A stretch of DNA of 64,000 bases from Pseudomonas mohnii (GCF_900105115.1 NZ_FNRV01000002.1:52552-116551), one strand, 5' to 3'. Shown: positions 18,224 to 26,968, numbered from the stretch's first letter. Made by a program: numbers and translations. Notes: generated by a model not told the origin, from the letters alone.

Positions 18224-21200
18224 ATGTTCGAACGCCTGATCCAATTTGCCATCGAGCAGCGCATCATCGTGCTGCTCGCGGTTCTCCTCATGGCCGGCCT
18301 CGGTATAGCCAGCTACCAGAAGCTGCCGATCGACGCCGTTCCCGATATCACCAACGTCCAGGTGCAAATCAACACAGGGGCAGCAGGTTTTTCACCACTG
18401 GAAACCGAGCAGCGCATCACGTTCCCCATCGAAACTGCAATGGCTGGTTTGCCGGCTCTAGAACAAACTCGCTCGCTGTCACGCTCGGGTTTGTCGCAAG
18501 TCACAGTGATCTTCAAGGAAGGCACTGACCTGTTCTTCGCCCGACAATTGGTCAACGAACGGTTGCAGGTGGCCAAGGAGCAACTGCCCGAGGGTGTGGA
18601 AGCCGTCATGGGGCCGATCTCAACCGGTCTGGGTGAAATTTTCCTGTGGACGGTCGAGGCTGAAGAAGGTGCTGTCAAGGAGGACGGCAACCCCTATACG
18701 CCGACCGACCTGAGGGTGATCCAAGACTGGATCATAAAACCTCAGCTGCGCAATGTTCCCGGGGTCGCCGAAATCAATACCATTGGCGGGTTCGCCAAGG
18801 AGTACCAGATTGCGCCTGATCCAAAACGCTTGGCGGCTTACAAGCTTACGCTGACTGACCTTGTTACAGCGCTGGAGCGCAACAACGCTAACGTCGGTGC
18901 CGGTTACATCGAACACAGTGGCGAACAGTTACTGATTCGCGCACCCGGCCAAGTAGCGACCACCGACGATATCGCCAATATCGTCATGGCCAACGTCGAC
19001 GGTACGCCCATCCGCGTCAAGAACGTCGCAACCGTGGACATCGGCCGTGAATTGCGCACGGGGGCCGCGACCGAAAACGGTCGTGAAGTGGTGCTCGGCA
19101 CAGTGTTCATGCTGATCGGTGAGAACAGCCGCACCGTGGCCCAGGCCGTTGCCAGCAAGCTTGAGCAAATCAACCGCTCACTGCCAAAAGGGGTGGTGGC
19201 AGTCACCGTCTATGACCGTACCAATTTGGTGGACAAGGCGATTGCCACCGTTAAGAAGAACTTGATTGAAGGTGCGATTCTGGTAATCGCGATTCTGTTC
19301 CTGTTCCTTGGCAACATTCGCGCCGCTCTGATCACTGCCATGGTGATCCCGCTCGCGATGCTATTCACATTCACTGGCATGTTCACCAACAAGGTCAGCG
19401 CCAACCTGATGAGCCTCGGAGCGTTGGACTTTGGCATCATCGTTGATGGCGCGGTGGTCATTGTCGAAAACGCCATCCGTCGTCTGGCCCATGCACAGCA
19501 ACACCACGGACGCATCCTCACCCGCTCCGAACGCTTTCACGAAGTGTTCGCGGCGGCCAAGGAAGCACGCCGACCGCTGATTTTCGGCCAGTTGATCATC
19601 ATGGTCGTGTACCTACCGATTTTTGCCCTCACCGGCGTCGAAGGAAAAATGTTTCACCCGATGGCGTTTACTGTGGTGATTGCCTTGCTCGGCGCGATGC
19701 TGTTGTCGGTGACCTTTGTCCCGGCGGCGATTGCGATGTTCGTCACCGGTAAGGTCAAGGAAGAAGAGAACATCATCATGCGTGGCGCCCGTCGGGTGTA
19801 TGCGCCAGCGCTAGAATGGGTCATGGGCCATCGATCAATGGCATTCGCCATAGCACTAGCCGTTATCGCGGTGTGCGGTGTGGTCGCCAGTCGAATGGGC
19901 AGCGAGTTTGTGCCGAGCCTCAGTGAAGGGGATTTCGCGTTACAAGCACTGCGTGTACCAGGTACCAGCCTGACGCAATCGGTAGAAATGCAGCAACGTC
20001 TGGAAAGACTTGTGTTAGCAAAGGTACCGGAGGTCAAGCGGATGTTTGCTCGTACTGGTACAGCAGAAATTGCCTCAGACCCAATGCCACCAAACATCTC
20101 TGACAGCTACGTGATGCTCAAGCCGAAGAATCAATGGCCTGATCCGAATAAATCCAGAGAGGCGTTGGTAGCTGATATCCAAAAAGCTACAGCCGGAATG
20201 CCCGGAAGCAACTATGAGCTTTCTCAGCCTATTCAATTGCGTTTTAACGAGCTGATTTCAGGCGTGCGCAGTGATGTGGCGGTCAAGGTCTTCGGTGATG
20301 ACATGGCGGTGCTTAACAGCACCGCTGCAAAAATTGCCGCGTCCATGCAGAAGATCAATGGTGCCTCCGAGGTCAAAGTCGAGCAAACGTCGGGACTGCC
20401 GGTACTGACCATCAACATCGACCGTGACAAAGCCGCCCGTTACGGACTGAACGTTGGCGACGTACAAGACACCATTGCGGTGGCGGTCGGTGGTCGTCAA
20501 GCCGGTACGATGTATGAGGGAGACCGCCGATTCGACATGGTGGTGCGTTTATCCGACGCCATGCGTAAGGATCTCGAGGGATTGTCCACACTGCTAATCC
20601 CGGTACCGGCGCTGCTTAACACCAATGCCGATCAGATCGGGTTTATTGCTCTTTCAGAGGTGGCTAGCCTCGATCTAGTGTTGGGACCTAACCAGGTCAG
20701 TCGTGAAAACGGCAAACGTCTGGTGATCGTCAGCGCCAACGTGCGTGGGCGTGATATCGGCTCATTTGTACAGGAGGCCAGTAGCGCCATTGATAAAGAA
20801 GTGCAGATCCCGGCCGGTTACTGGACCAACTGGGGAGGACAGTTCGAGCAGCTCCAATCCGCTGCCAAGCGACTACAGATTGTAGTCCCGGTGGCCCTGC
20901 TCTTGGTGTTCGCACTCTTGTTCATGATGTTCAACAACCTCAAGGATGGCCTATTGGTGTTCACCGGTATTCCATTCGCATTGACGGGGGGAGTCATGGC
21001 TTTATGGCTCCGAGACATCCCGCTGTCGATCTCGGCAGGTGTTGGTTTCATCGCGTTGTCGGGCGTGGCGGTGCTGAATGGTCTGGTGATGATTGCGTTC
21101 ATCCGCAATCTTCGGGAGGAAGGACATTCGTTGAGTTCCGCAATCAATGAAGGGGCTCTTACCCGTTTGCGCCCAGTGTTGATGACAGCTCTGGTGGCCT

Positions 21201-21397
21201 CTCTTGGCTTTATTCCGATGGCACTGGCCACCGGAACGGGGGCAGAGGTCCAGAGACCCCTGGCTACCGTGGTGATCGGGGGCATCCTATCCTCAACTGC
21301 GTTGACCCTGCTGATATTGCCTGCGCTTTATCAATGGGCGCACCGCCGAGACGAGGAAGAAGCCGAAGACGAAGACGATAAAATAGAAGCCGTATAA
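18224..21397 (+). CDS. czcA: CzcA: heavy-metal RND efflux pump
   Basis: A 1057-residue inner-membrane proton/metal antiporter of the HME-RND group. Twelve membrane helices and two large periplasmic loops are evident. The start MFERLIQFAIEQRIIVLL and the helix-4 signature DFGIIVDGAVVIVEN (about residues 402-416) mark the Co/Zn/Cd class rather than the Cu/Ag class. The C-terminus is a short acidic tail (EEAEDEDDKIEA). It is the last gene of czcCBA and is followed within 15 bases by a strong bidirectional terminator. Full length, with no sign of damage. Confidence 0.95.
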   Translation: MFERLIQFAIEQRIIVLLAVLLMAGLGIASYQKLPIDAVPDITNVQVQINTGAAGFSPLETEQRITFPIETAMAGLPALEQTRSLSRSGLSQVTVIFKEGTDLFFARQLVNERLQVAKEQLPEGVEAVMGPISTGLGEIFLWTVEAEEGAVKEDGNPYTPTDLRVIQDWIIKPQLRNVPGVAEINTIGGFAKEYQIAPDPKRLAAYKLTLTDLVTALERNNANVGAGYIEHSGEQLLIRAPGQVATTDDIANIVMANVDGTPIRVKNVATVDIGRELRTGAATENGREVVLGTVFMLIGENSRTVAQAVASKLEQINRSLPKGVVAVTVYDRTNLVDKAIATVKKNLIEGAILVIAILFLFLGNIRAALITAMVIPLAMLFTFTGMFTNKVSANLMSLGALDFGIIVDGAVVIVENAIRRLAHAQQHHGRILTRSERFHEVFAAAKEARRPLIFGQLIIMVVYLPIFALTGVEGKMFHPMAFTVVIALLGAMLLSVTFVPAAIAMFVTGKVKEEENIIMRGARRVYAPALEWVMGHRSMAFAIALAVIAVCGVVASRMGSEFVPSLSEGDFALQALRVPGTSLTQSVEMQQRLERLVLAKVPEVKRMFARTGTAEIASDPMPPNISDSYVMLKPKNQWPDPNKSREALVADIQKATAGMPGSNYELSQPIQLRFNELISGVRSDVAVKVFGDDMAVLNSTAAKIAASMQKINGASEVKVEQTSGLPVLTINIDRDKAARYGLNVGDVQDTIAVAVGGRQAGTMYEGDRRFDMVVRLSDAMRKDLEGLSTLLIPVPALLNTNADQIGFIALSEVASLDLVLGPNQVSRENGKRLVIVSANVRGRDIGSFVQEASSAIDKEVQIPAGYWTNWGGQFEQLQSAAKRLQIVVPVALLLVFALLFMMFNNLKDGLLVFTGIPFALTGGVMALWLRDIPLSISAGVGFIALSGVAVLNGLVMIAFIRNLREEGHSLSSAINEGALTRLRPVLMTALVASLGFIPMALATGTGAEVQRPLATVVIGGILSSTALTLLILPALYQWAHRRDEEEAEDEDDKIEAV

Positions 21398-21410
21398 TTC
21401 TTTAGTTTTA

Positions 21411-21447
21411 AAAGCCCACTATCGAGATTCGATAGTGGGCTTTTTTA
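21411..21447. terminator. Bidirectional intrinsic terminator after czcA
   Basis: Perfect stem AAAGCCCACTATCG / CGATAGTGGGCTTT with a short loop, followed by T on the plus strand and preceded by A. Confidence 0.93.
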
Positions 21448-21457
21448 TGTGAGCTAC

Positions 21458-21473
21458 ATAACGAATCTGTAAT
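21458..21473 (+). promoter_or_regulatory. CzcR-like box before the short DUF2790-like gene
   Basis: ATAACGAATCTGTAAT, then CCACCGTGTTGATAGGT: the same box-to-TTGATAGGT layout as czcC. It lies 68 bases before the ATG at 21541. Confidence 0.75.
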
Positions 21474-21540
21474 CTTGGCGCCACCGTGTTGATAGGTTCG
21501 AATTGATACCCTACTAGCGTTAACTATATGAGGTGTCAGT

Positions 21541-21738
21541 ATGAAAATTGCTCAAATCTGCGCTCTTGCGGGTGCTTTAATCCTTTCTTCAGTTGCTTTA
21601 GCCGAAGGTGGGGGGGACAGAACCTTCGAAAAAATGATGGCGGCGCGAGATGTGGCAATGGAGGCATATGTTGCTAGAGAAGGGAAGAGCGTTCCCGTGG
21701 TTTCAAGTGATGCTAAAGATGAGACAGGTAAAATGTAG
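21541..21738 (+). CDS. Truncated DUF2790-like secreted protein (65 residues)
   Basis: The N-terminal half closely matches the neighbour at 21881: signal peptide ending SSVALA, then EGGGDRTFEKMMAARDVAMEAYVA. The second half of the family, with the conserved Cys and the MTYEDS block, is absent; the frame ends DAKDETGKM and is followed at once by an intrinsic terminator. The terminator fitting so tightly suggests an established short gene rather than a fresh break. Function is unknown. A CzcR-like box drives it, so zinc or copper induction is expected. Confidence 0.8.
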   Translation: MKIAQICALAGALILSSVALAEGGGDRTFEKMMAARDVAMEAYVAREGKSVPVVSSDAKDETGKM

Positions 21739-21751
21739 TAGTACTGCGTAT

Positions 21752-21788
21752 AAAAAACCGCTTCCGGTTTCCGGCGGCGGTTTTTTTT
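21752..21788 (+). terminator. Intrinsic terminator after the short DUF2790-like gene
   Basis: AAAAAACCGC pairs with GCGGTTTTTT across a GC-rich loop and ends in eight T. Confidence 0.88.
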
Positions 21789-21796
21789 ACGGCTTT

Positions 21797-21812
21797 ATTA
21801 CACATTCGTAAC
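21797..21812 (+). promoter_or_regulatory. CzcR-like box before the full-length DUF2790-like gene
   Basis: ATTACACATTCGTAAC, then CTAGCCGCCACG and AATTGATATCC. The GCCAC and TTCGAATTGATA elements are shared with the promoter at 21458, so the two neighbouring genes and promoters arose by duplication. Confidence 0.7.
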
Positions 21813-21880
21813 CTAGCCGCCACGCCATCGCAATGTTCGAATTGATATCCTTGTAACAGTTAATATATGAGGTACTAAAT

Positions 21881-22213
21881 ATGAAGTTCATGAGTATTAT
21901 TACTTTCGCTGGAGCTCTGACGTTATCCTCTCTCGTACTGGCGGAAGGGGGAGGAGACAAAGCCTTTGAAAAGATGATGGTGGCGAATGCTAAAGCCATG
22001 GAGCAGTATGCAATTAGCCAGGGGAAAAGCGCCCCTGTGTCGAAAGAATACGAGTACGGGATGAAGGTGGATGTTGTGAAGGTTATCAGTGTGGTGCGGC
22101 CTGCAAAAGTCTGCGCAGTGGTGCCCGCCGCAATGACCTATGAAGATTCAAAAGGACAGCTAAATACAATTAGGTACACTGTGGCTGGAGAGTGTCGTAA
22201 ACGAGGCGGCTAG
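21881..22213 (+). CDS. DUF2790-like secreted protein
   Basis: A 110-residue protein with a clean signal peptide (cleavage after LVLA, about residue 21). The mature part starts EGGGDKAFEKMM and contains YEYGMKVDVVKVISV, two Cys (KVCAVVP, GECRKR) that probably form a disulfide, and MTYEDSKGQLNTIRYTVAGEC. Full family length. It is preceded by a CzcR-like box and followed by an intrinsic terminator, so it is a monocistronic, probably metal-induced periplasmic protein of unknown role. Confidence 0.88.
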   Translation: MKFMSIITFAGALTLSSLVLAEGGGDKAFEKMMVANAKAMEQYAISQGKSAPVSKEYEYGMKVDVVKVISVVRPAKVCAVVPAAMTYEDSKGQLNTIRYTVAGECRKRGG

Positions 22214-22241
22214 CAGCTATGCTGCTGTCAGAGGGATTTAT

Positions 22242-22286
22242 AACGCTCGATTAACCTCAATACTTAGAGGTATCAGGCGTTTTTTA
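22242..22286 (+). terminator. Intrinsic terminator after the full-length DUF2790-like gene
   Basis: A long imperfect stem: AACGC pairs with GCGTT, CGAT with ATCAG nearby, and ACCTC with GAGGT around AATACTTA, followed by T6. Confidence 0.8.
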
Positions 22287-22309
22287 TATGCTCGTGTTTT
22301 AACGGTCAT

Positions 22310-22492
22310 AAAAAAGACGCCCCGAGGGACGTCTTAAAAATTCACCTTTTTCCAAAGGAGCTTCTAAAGGTGAGCTTGGAGCTTTTAACTGAACAGCGAT
22401 GAGTTTCAGATTTTCACATACTAGCTACTTGTCTATAGGACTCCAACCAGATGCGCTAGCTAGATTCCTATTAACTCCCACTCACTATAAGC
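22310..22492 (-). ncRNA. Candidate CzcR-controlled small RNA
   Basis: On the minus strand a CzcR-like box (22538-22523) is followed by TTTTCAATCATCT and a -10-like TTAACT, matching the oprD promoter almost base for base (TTTTCAATCATCT, TTATCT). Downstream there is no open frame: the only ATGs are followed directly by stops. The predicted RNA of about 180 bases has a stem TCACCTTT / AAAGGTGA and ends in a GC-rich stem AAGACG / CGTCTT followed by T6 (22335-22310). Promoter, structure, terminator and lack of coding sequence together suggest a regulatory RNA. It could instead be a relic promoter whose gene was lost. Confidence 0.5.
22314..22335 (-). terminator. Intrinsic terminator (minus strand) ending the candidate small RNA
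   Basis: AAGACG and CGTCTT form the stem around a CCCTCGGG-type loop; on the minus strand six T follow. Confidence 0.8.
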
Positions 22493-22522
22493 AATTCAAG
22501 TTAACATGAAGATGATTGAAAA

Positions 22523-22538
22523 ATTACATTTTTGAAAT
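22523..22538 (-). promoter_or_regulatory. CzcR-like box without a following gene
   Basis: On the minus strand ATTTCAAAAATGTAAT, then TTTTCAATCATCTTCATG and TTAACT. It shares at least 18 consecutive bases with the oprD promoter. The left half-site is degenerate. It points away from oprD toward the candidate small RNA. Confidence 0.6.
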
Positions 22539-22590
22539 CTTTCTAGCGAAAACGGGATATTCGTGAAGAACGAATTATCCCGTTCAGGTA

Positions 22591-23916
22591 TTACAGAATC
22601 GCTAGTGGGTACTCAACGATCACACGGACTTCATCCAAATCAGACTCAAACGCGGTTGCACGGGTGTTCATTTGTCGCAAGCGGAAGGACATATCTTTCA
22701 AGGAGCCTGTCTGAACGACGTATTTTACTTCGATGTCGCGCTCCCAACGTTTCTGATCGGTCAACGGGTTTCCATCCGCATCGCGCCGCATGTATGTGGC
22801 GTTGGCGTTGGAGTAGTCGGCGTCGGTGCCACGACCATAACGTGTCATAAACGACAAGCCAGGTACACCATACGAGCTCATGTCGAGGTCGTAACGCACC
22901 ATCCATGAACGTTCTTTTGGCGAGTTGAAGTCGCTGTACTGGATTGAGTTGTCGAGAAAGATGGAATCCGACTGACGCAGATAGTCGAAGTCGTCGTTAC
23001 CATTATTTCGCTGGTGAGAAAGTGCAAGTGAGTGTGCGCCATACTTCACGCCAACCTTAGCGCTCCAAATATTGTTGTCGAACTCGCCCAGCAGTTTTTT
23101 CCCTTCGTCAACGGCCTTGTAGTAATTCACACCGCCGAATACGGAAAGCTCATCAGAGAAGGAGTAGTTCAACCCGGTGCCAGCATAGTATTGATTCCAG
23201 GCGTCTTTGAGACGACTGGAGTAAAGACTAACGATAATATTCTTATTCACATTGTAGTCGCCACCAAAATAGCCGACCCAAGGTGAGTTAACTGGGCCTG
23301 CATAGAAGGTTGCGAAGTTGTCGCGCATATTGCTGGAGACTGGTTGACTCATAGCATGCAGGCGACCACCCTGAACTGTCAGCCCTTCGATGCTGGTATT
23401 GGTAGCGGTCACACCACGGAAACTTTCCGGTAAAAGCCTTGAGTCGCCAGAAGCCACGACAGGGTTGGCGGGAAATACATCACCTACTTTCACCACAGTG
23501 TCAAAAGCGCGAACTTTTGCCGCGCCACCGACTTTCGTGTATTCATCTCGAGCTTCGCCGTCGCCATTGACAGGTAGCACATCGAATGAACTACGACCGC
23601 CGTTACGACCGTCACCCGTATCAAGCTTCAAACCGATCATCGCGAAAGCGTCGACGCCCACGCCTACAGTGCCTTGGGTAAACCCGGATTCGAACTTACT
23701 GATAATCGCATGCGACCAAGCTTCGGAGTAGCCATTGCCCGTGGGGCTTGATTGACCGTTACGATGATCACGATTGAAGTAGAAATTTCGATTGAGCACG
23801 GTAAGGCTGCTGTCTTCGATAAACCCCCCAGTCTTTTCCTCCGCAAACACTATAGAAGGCCCAGAACTGACAACCAACGCCAAAGCGGCCATCGAAAATT
23901 TCGTATTGTTATCCAT
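22591..23916 (-). CDS. OprD-family outer membrane porin
   Basis: A 441-residue 18-strand beta-barrel porin for small carboxylates or basic amino acids, with signal peptide cleaved near VFA (about residue 25). Family landmarks: GFIEDSSLTVLNRNFYFNRD at the mature N-terminus, GYSEAWSHAIISKFESGFTQGTVGVGVDAFAM, SFRGVTATNTSIEGL, and the C-terminal strand DLDEVRVIVEYPLAIL. The ribosome site AAGGAGTGATT precedes ATG 23916. A perfect CzcR-like palindrome lies 135 bases upstream. In P. aeruginosa CzcR represses oprD, linking zinc to carbapenem uptake. Here the box is placed as in the activated promoters, so the sign of control is open. Which OprD subfamily it belongs to cannot be told by eye. Confidence 0.92.
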   Translation of the reverse strand: MDNNTKFSMAALALVVSSGPSIVFAEEKTGGFIEDSSLTVLNRNFYFNRDHRNGQSSPTGNGYSEAWSHAIISKFESGFTQGTVGVGVDAFAMIGLKLDTGDGRNGGRSSFDVLPVNGDGEARDEYTKVGGAAKVRAFDTVVKVGDVFPANPVVASGDSRLLPESFRGVTATNTSIEGLTVQGGRLHAMSQPVSSNMRDNFATFYAGPVNSPWVGYFGGDYNVNKNIIVSLYSSRLKDAWNQYYAGTGLNYSFSDELSVFGGVNYYKAVDEGKKLLGEFDNNIWSAKVGVKYGAHSLALSHQRNNGNDDFDYLRQSDSIFLDNSIQYSDFNSPKERSWMVRYDLDMSSYGVPGLSFMTRYGRGTDADYSNANATYMRRDADGNPLTDQKRWERDIEVKYVVQTGSLKDMSFRLRQMNTRATAFESDLDEVRVIVEYPLAIL

Positions 23917-24050
23917 TAATCACTCCTTAGGTTCGGCAGAACTAGAAAGCTCTTCGGCTGGAATTATTGTTTACAGGAGCAGTTTCTGCTCCCGTATCGT
24001 CGCCGACTTGTATCGTTGCAATTTGAAGATAACGGGGAGATGATTGAAAA

Positions 24051-24066
24051 ATTACAATTCTGTAAT
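24051..24066 (-). promoter_or_regulatory. CzcR-like box of the OprD porin gene (perfect palindrome)
   Basis: ATTACA and TGTAAT are perfect arms in ATTACAATTCTGTAAT. On the minus strand TTTTCAATCATCTCCCCG and TTATCT follow. It is the best-conserved of the seven boxes. Confidence 0.75.
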
Positions 24067-24373
24067 GTTCGCCTGTTTTTTCAAAATTAACTTTTGCGGC
24101 ATGCCCCCAACCGATGGGTGGCTCTACCTTTACTAGGGCTTTTCTCAGGAATTCTCTTAACCAGCAGCACGAATCCACACCTGAAAGTGCGCATGCTCAG
24201 GAGCTGAAATCAGTTCTCGATGCATCGTCACAGTGAAGTCGAACCGAGATCGTTTAGATTTTTGGCTCACCTGACCAATCTGACCATCACACAGCTTTAT
24301 ATGATTCAAGCAGTGACCGCGGTCAAGTGTATCCGATCCATTAACTACACCTACCGCCAGAAGCGCTTCGTGT

Positions 24374-25918
24374 TTACCGTGGCATTTCAGGCGAGCAGCT
24401 CCATGGCATTAGCGCTTCGTAGTCTTCAATCGACTGCGCATGCGGCAAGCGCTCCAGTACGTGGCGCAGCCACGTATAGGGTTCCTGGCCGTTGGCTTTG
24501 GCGGTTTCGACCAGGCTGTATATCTGCGCACTGGCGGTGGCGCCCTTGGGCGTGTCGCTGAACAGCCAGGCCTTGCGCCCGATCACAAACGGTTTAATTG
24601 CACGCTCCGCCGGGTTGTTGTCGATCGGTAAAAAACCAGCTTCTACATAACGCTCCAGTCGGCTCCAGTTGCTGGCCAGATAATTAACAGCCTTGCCCAG
24701 CACGCTTTGTGGCGTCACCTGTGACTGCGTTTTATCCAGCCAGTTTTTCAACTGAGCCAGGATCGGCAGGCTCTTTTCCTGGCGGACGATAAATCGCTGC
24801 TCATTGCTGACGTCCTTGAGTTCACGCTCGAAACCATACAGCTTGTTGATCAGCGTCAGCGCGATATCGGCACGCCCGGTCTTACCCTTGGGCTGCACTT
24901 TCTGAGCGTCCACGAACTTGCGTCGCGCATGGGCCATGCACGCCAGACGCTCCACGCCCGGTTGCAGCGCCAGCGCGTTATAACCGGCGTAATCATCGGT
25001 CATGACGTAGCCACGATAATTTTCCAGCAGACGCAGCGGCACATCCTGCGCACGGCTGGATGTGTAGTCGAATAGCATCACTTTGCGATCCGGCGGCCCG
25101 CTGGCCTGCACCCACATCCAGGATTGGCTGGTGGGGTCTCGATCAGGCTCTTTGAGTACCTGGACGCGGGTTTCATCACAGTGGATGACCGGGCTTTCCA
25201 GCAACCGATCACGCATCAGATTCAGCAGCGGTTGCAAATGCTCACCGCATTGGATGACCCAGCGGGCGAGGGTCTGACGCGGAATATCGATACCGTGTCG
25301 GCTCAATACCGTCTCGAAACGATGCAGCGGCAGGCCGTCAACGTACTTGGTGGTCAACAACATGGCCAACACGCTGGGGCTGGCCATGCTCTTTTCGATC
25401 AATTGAGCCGGCTTGTCAGCAGTGACCGGAGCCGTTTCACAACCACGGCAACCGTAGACTTTGCGGATGTGTTTGATCACCCGGATCTGCATCGGCACGA
25501 TGTCCAGCTGCTCGCTGGTTTCTTCACTAATCACATGCTTGAGGCAACCGCAGGCGCAGGTCAGTTCGTGTTCAGGCAGTTCGTGGATGACTTCGATACG
25601 CGGCAGGTCAGCCGACAACGGTTTGCGTTTGCCACGGCGGGTGGTCGGTGCAACGACTTCTTCTTCGGTATCGACGATGAGAGGTATCGGCTCGCTTTCT
25701 GGCTCGTTGAACAGAGCCAGTTGCGGCGTGTTGGGCTCCACCGTCTGTTCGGATTTACGTCCGAACAGACGGTCGCGCAGCAACTTGATCTGTTCTTTCA
25801 GATCGACGATGTGGGTCTGGTAGGACTGAGCCACTTCCTCTTGACGGCTGAATGCTTCAAGCAGCATTTGCTTGAGCAAAACAGGATCGTCTGGAAGATC
25901 GTCGGGCATGAAAGTCAT
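24374..25918 (-). CDS. tnpC: IS66-family transposase TnpC
   Basis: A 514-residue DDE transposase with all IS66 parts: an N-terminal coiled segment ([20 protein letters not shown]), the [10 protein letters not shown] and YGCRGCE zinc-binding Cys motifs, [24 protein letters not shown], the catalytic region with [10 protein letters not shown] and [11 protein letters not shown], and the C-terminal [28 protein letters not shown]. Intact and full length. Confidence 0.95.
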   Translation of the reverse strand: MTFMPDDLPDDPVLLKQMLLEAFSRQEEVAQSYQTHIVDLKEQIKLLRDRLFGRKSEQTVEPNTPQLALFNEPESEPIPLIVDTEEEVVAPTTRRGKRKPLSADLPRIEVIHELPEHELTCACGCLKHVISEETSEQLDIVPMQIRVIKHIRKVYGCRGCETAPVTADKPAQLIEKSMASPSVLAMLLTTKYVDGLPLHRFETVLSRHGIDIPRQTLARWVIQCGEHLQPLLNLMRDRLLESPVIHCDETRVQVLKEPDRDPTSQSWMWVQASGPPDRKVMLFDYTSSRAQDVPLRLLENYRGYVMTDDYAGYNALALQPGVERLACMAHARRKFVDAQKVQPKGKTGRADIALTLINKLYGFERELKDVSNEQRFIVRQEKSLPILAQLKNWLDKTQSQVTPQSVLGKAVNYLASNWSRLERYVEAGFLPIDNNPAERAIKPFVIGRKAWLFSDTPKGATASAQIYSLVETAKANGQEPYTWLRHVLERLPHAQSIEDYEALMPWSCSPEMPR

Positions 25919-25935
25919 GCCCGGATTATACCGGC

Positions 25936-26295
25936 TCAGGCCACGAAACGTGGTGTCAGAACTTGATGAGGGCGGTTACGCCAGAGATCAAAACCATCAA
26001 GCAGCCAGTTCAACTCCTGGACGCTCAACATAATGGCTTCGTCGGTAACGTCGGGCGATGTTTTGAACCGTTCAGACTCGAGACGCTTGAGCCAAAGGCA
26101 GAAGCCGTTGCGCTCCCAGTAGAGGATTTTCACTCGGTTACGGTGGCGATTCAGAAAAACAAAAAGGACAGGATCGAACACGGCGACTTTGATATCCAGC
26201 TCGACCAGGGCGGCCAGGCCGTCGATGGATTTTCGGAAGTCCACGGGCTTGGGGTAGAGGTACACCTTTTCGACTTTGGCATCGGGTCGCATCAT
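25936..26295 (-). CDS. tnpB: IS66-family accessory protein TnpB
   Basis: A 119-residue protein with the IS66 Orf2 pattern: [45 protein letters not shown]. It is required with TnpC for transposition in the family. The ATG follows CAGGAG. Full length. Confidence 0.93.
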   Translation of the reverse strand: MMRPDAKVEKVYLYPKPVDFRKSIDGLAALVELDIKVAVFDPVLFVFLNRHRNRVKILYWERNGFCLWLKRLESERFKTSPDVTDEAIMLSVQELNWLLDGFDLWRNRPHQVLTPRFVA

Positions 26296-26383
26296 GGCAG
26301 GCGGGCTCCTGAGAAATTCGAGAGCACAGCATCGGGGATCAGAGGACGGCTTTGAATGTGGGGTTCATGGCGCGGTTATCCGA

Positions 26384-26623
26384 TCAATTGTCAGCAGGGC
26401 TGACGAATCCAACGGCCACAATAGTGCGCCCTTGATTGCAAGACACTACGCGGGCCAGACGCTCGCTGTGGTGTTCCTTGAGGCCGCTCTGAACGTCCAC
26501 AAAGTCAACGTCAAACCCGCAGATGGAACGAGCCTCAAAATCGGCATTACCCATTGCAGCGGCGGCGATGTATTCCATCGCGACTGACTTTGAAATATGG
26601 CCTGAAACCGAGATATCGCGCAT
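26384..26623 (-). CDS. Small protein of unknown function, second gene of an HTH bicistron
   Basis: A 79-residue protein (starts MRDISVSGHISKSVAMEYIAAA). GGGAAG lies eight bases before the ATG, and a 19-base palindrome (26663-26681) lies 40 bases upstream. No family recognised; no signal peptide or membrane segment. The composition looks like a real soluble protein. It follows the HTH-protein gene in the same direction and ends at the IS66 border, so its C-terminus may be native or trimmed. Confidence 0.55.
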   Translation of the reverse strand: MRDISVSGHISKSVAMEYIAAAAMGNADFEARSICGFDVDFVDVQSGLKEHHSERLARVVSCNQGRTIVAVGFVSPADN

Positions 26624-26647
26624 GTTTCTGACTTCCCATACTGGTTG

Positions 26648-26947
26648 CTATGGGACAATTATAGGTGCGTTTAACGCACCTGTCAAAGCCATTTTTGCGC
26701 CTGCCCGCTTAAATATCGGCCCCCAATCTTCAAGGGTGTAAACCGGGCCAGCCTTGGTGATTTTGACCCCCGCCTGTTCGCTAGCTTGCGCAATCAAATT
26801 GGTGACTGTCTTTTTGTCGAGGCCAGTCCTGGCGACAACTTTTACCAGCGTGGCGTCGGGCATTGAGTCGATTGCAGCAAGCACAGAGAGCATGCGTCGC
26901 AGGTCGCCTTTTGGATAACTCACAACATCGGTCATTAGGCTGCTCAT
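26648..26947 (-). CDS. Small predicted helix-turn-helix DNA-binding protein
   Basis: About 99 residues from the Met at 26947 (others in frame at 26935, 26968 and 26983). The region DATLVKVVARTGLDKKTVTNLIAQASEQAG (about residues 32-61) has the pattern of a helix-turn-helix. A short wing-like part follows (VKITKAGPVYTLEDWGP). An almost identical palindrome lies at its start (26946-26968) and near its end, in front of the next gene (26663-26681), which suggests autoregulation of both. Family unknown. It sits just where the cusB-like gene is broken, so it probably came with the insertion. Confidence 0.6.
   Translation of the reverse strand: MSSLMTDVVSYPKGDLRRMLSVLAAIDSMPDATLVKVVARTGLDKKTVTNLIAQASEQAGVKITKAGPVYTLEDWGPIFKRAGAKMALTGALNAPIIVP
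26663..26681. promoter_or_regulatory. Palindromic operator candidate before the 79-residue gene
   Basis: AGGTGCGT TTA ACGCACCT, a perfect dyad with 8-base arms. It shares GGTGCnnTTAACGCACC with the site at 26946. Confidence 0.65.
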
Positions 26948-26968
26948 GGGTGCTATTAACGCACCCAT
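26946..26968. promoter_or_regulatory. Palindromic operator candidate at the HTH gene start
   Basis: ATGGGTGC TATTAAC GCACCCAT, a perfect dyad with 8-base arms. It overlaps the likely start of the HTH gene and nearly repeats the site at 26663. Confidence 0.65.

Larger units (their letters stand above)
24340..26380 (-). mobile_element. IS66-family element, tnpB and tnpC only (ends approximate)
   Basis: Holds IS66 tnpC and tnpB in the usual order with a 17-base gap. No tnpA frame is recognisable upstream of tnpB. I could not identify the terminal inverted repeats, so the ends are estimates bounded by the neighbouring genes. Confidence 0.7.
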
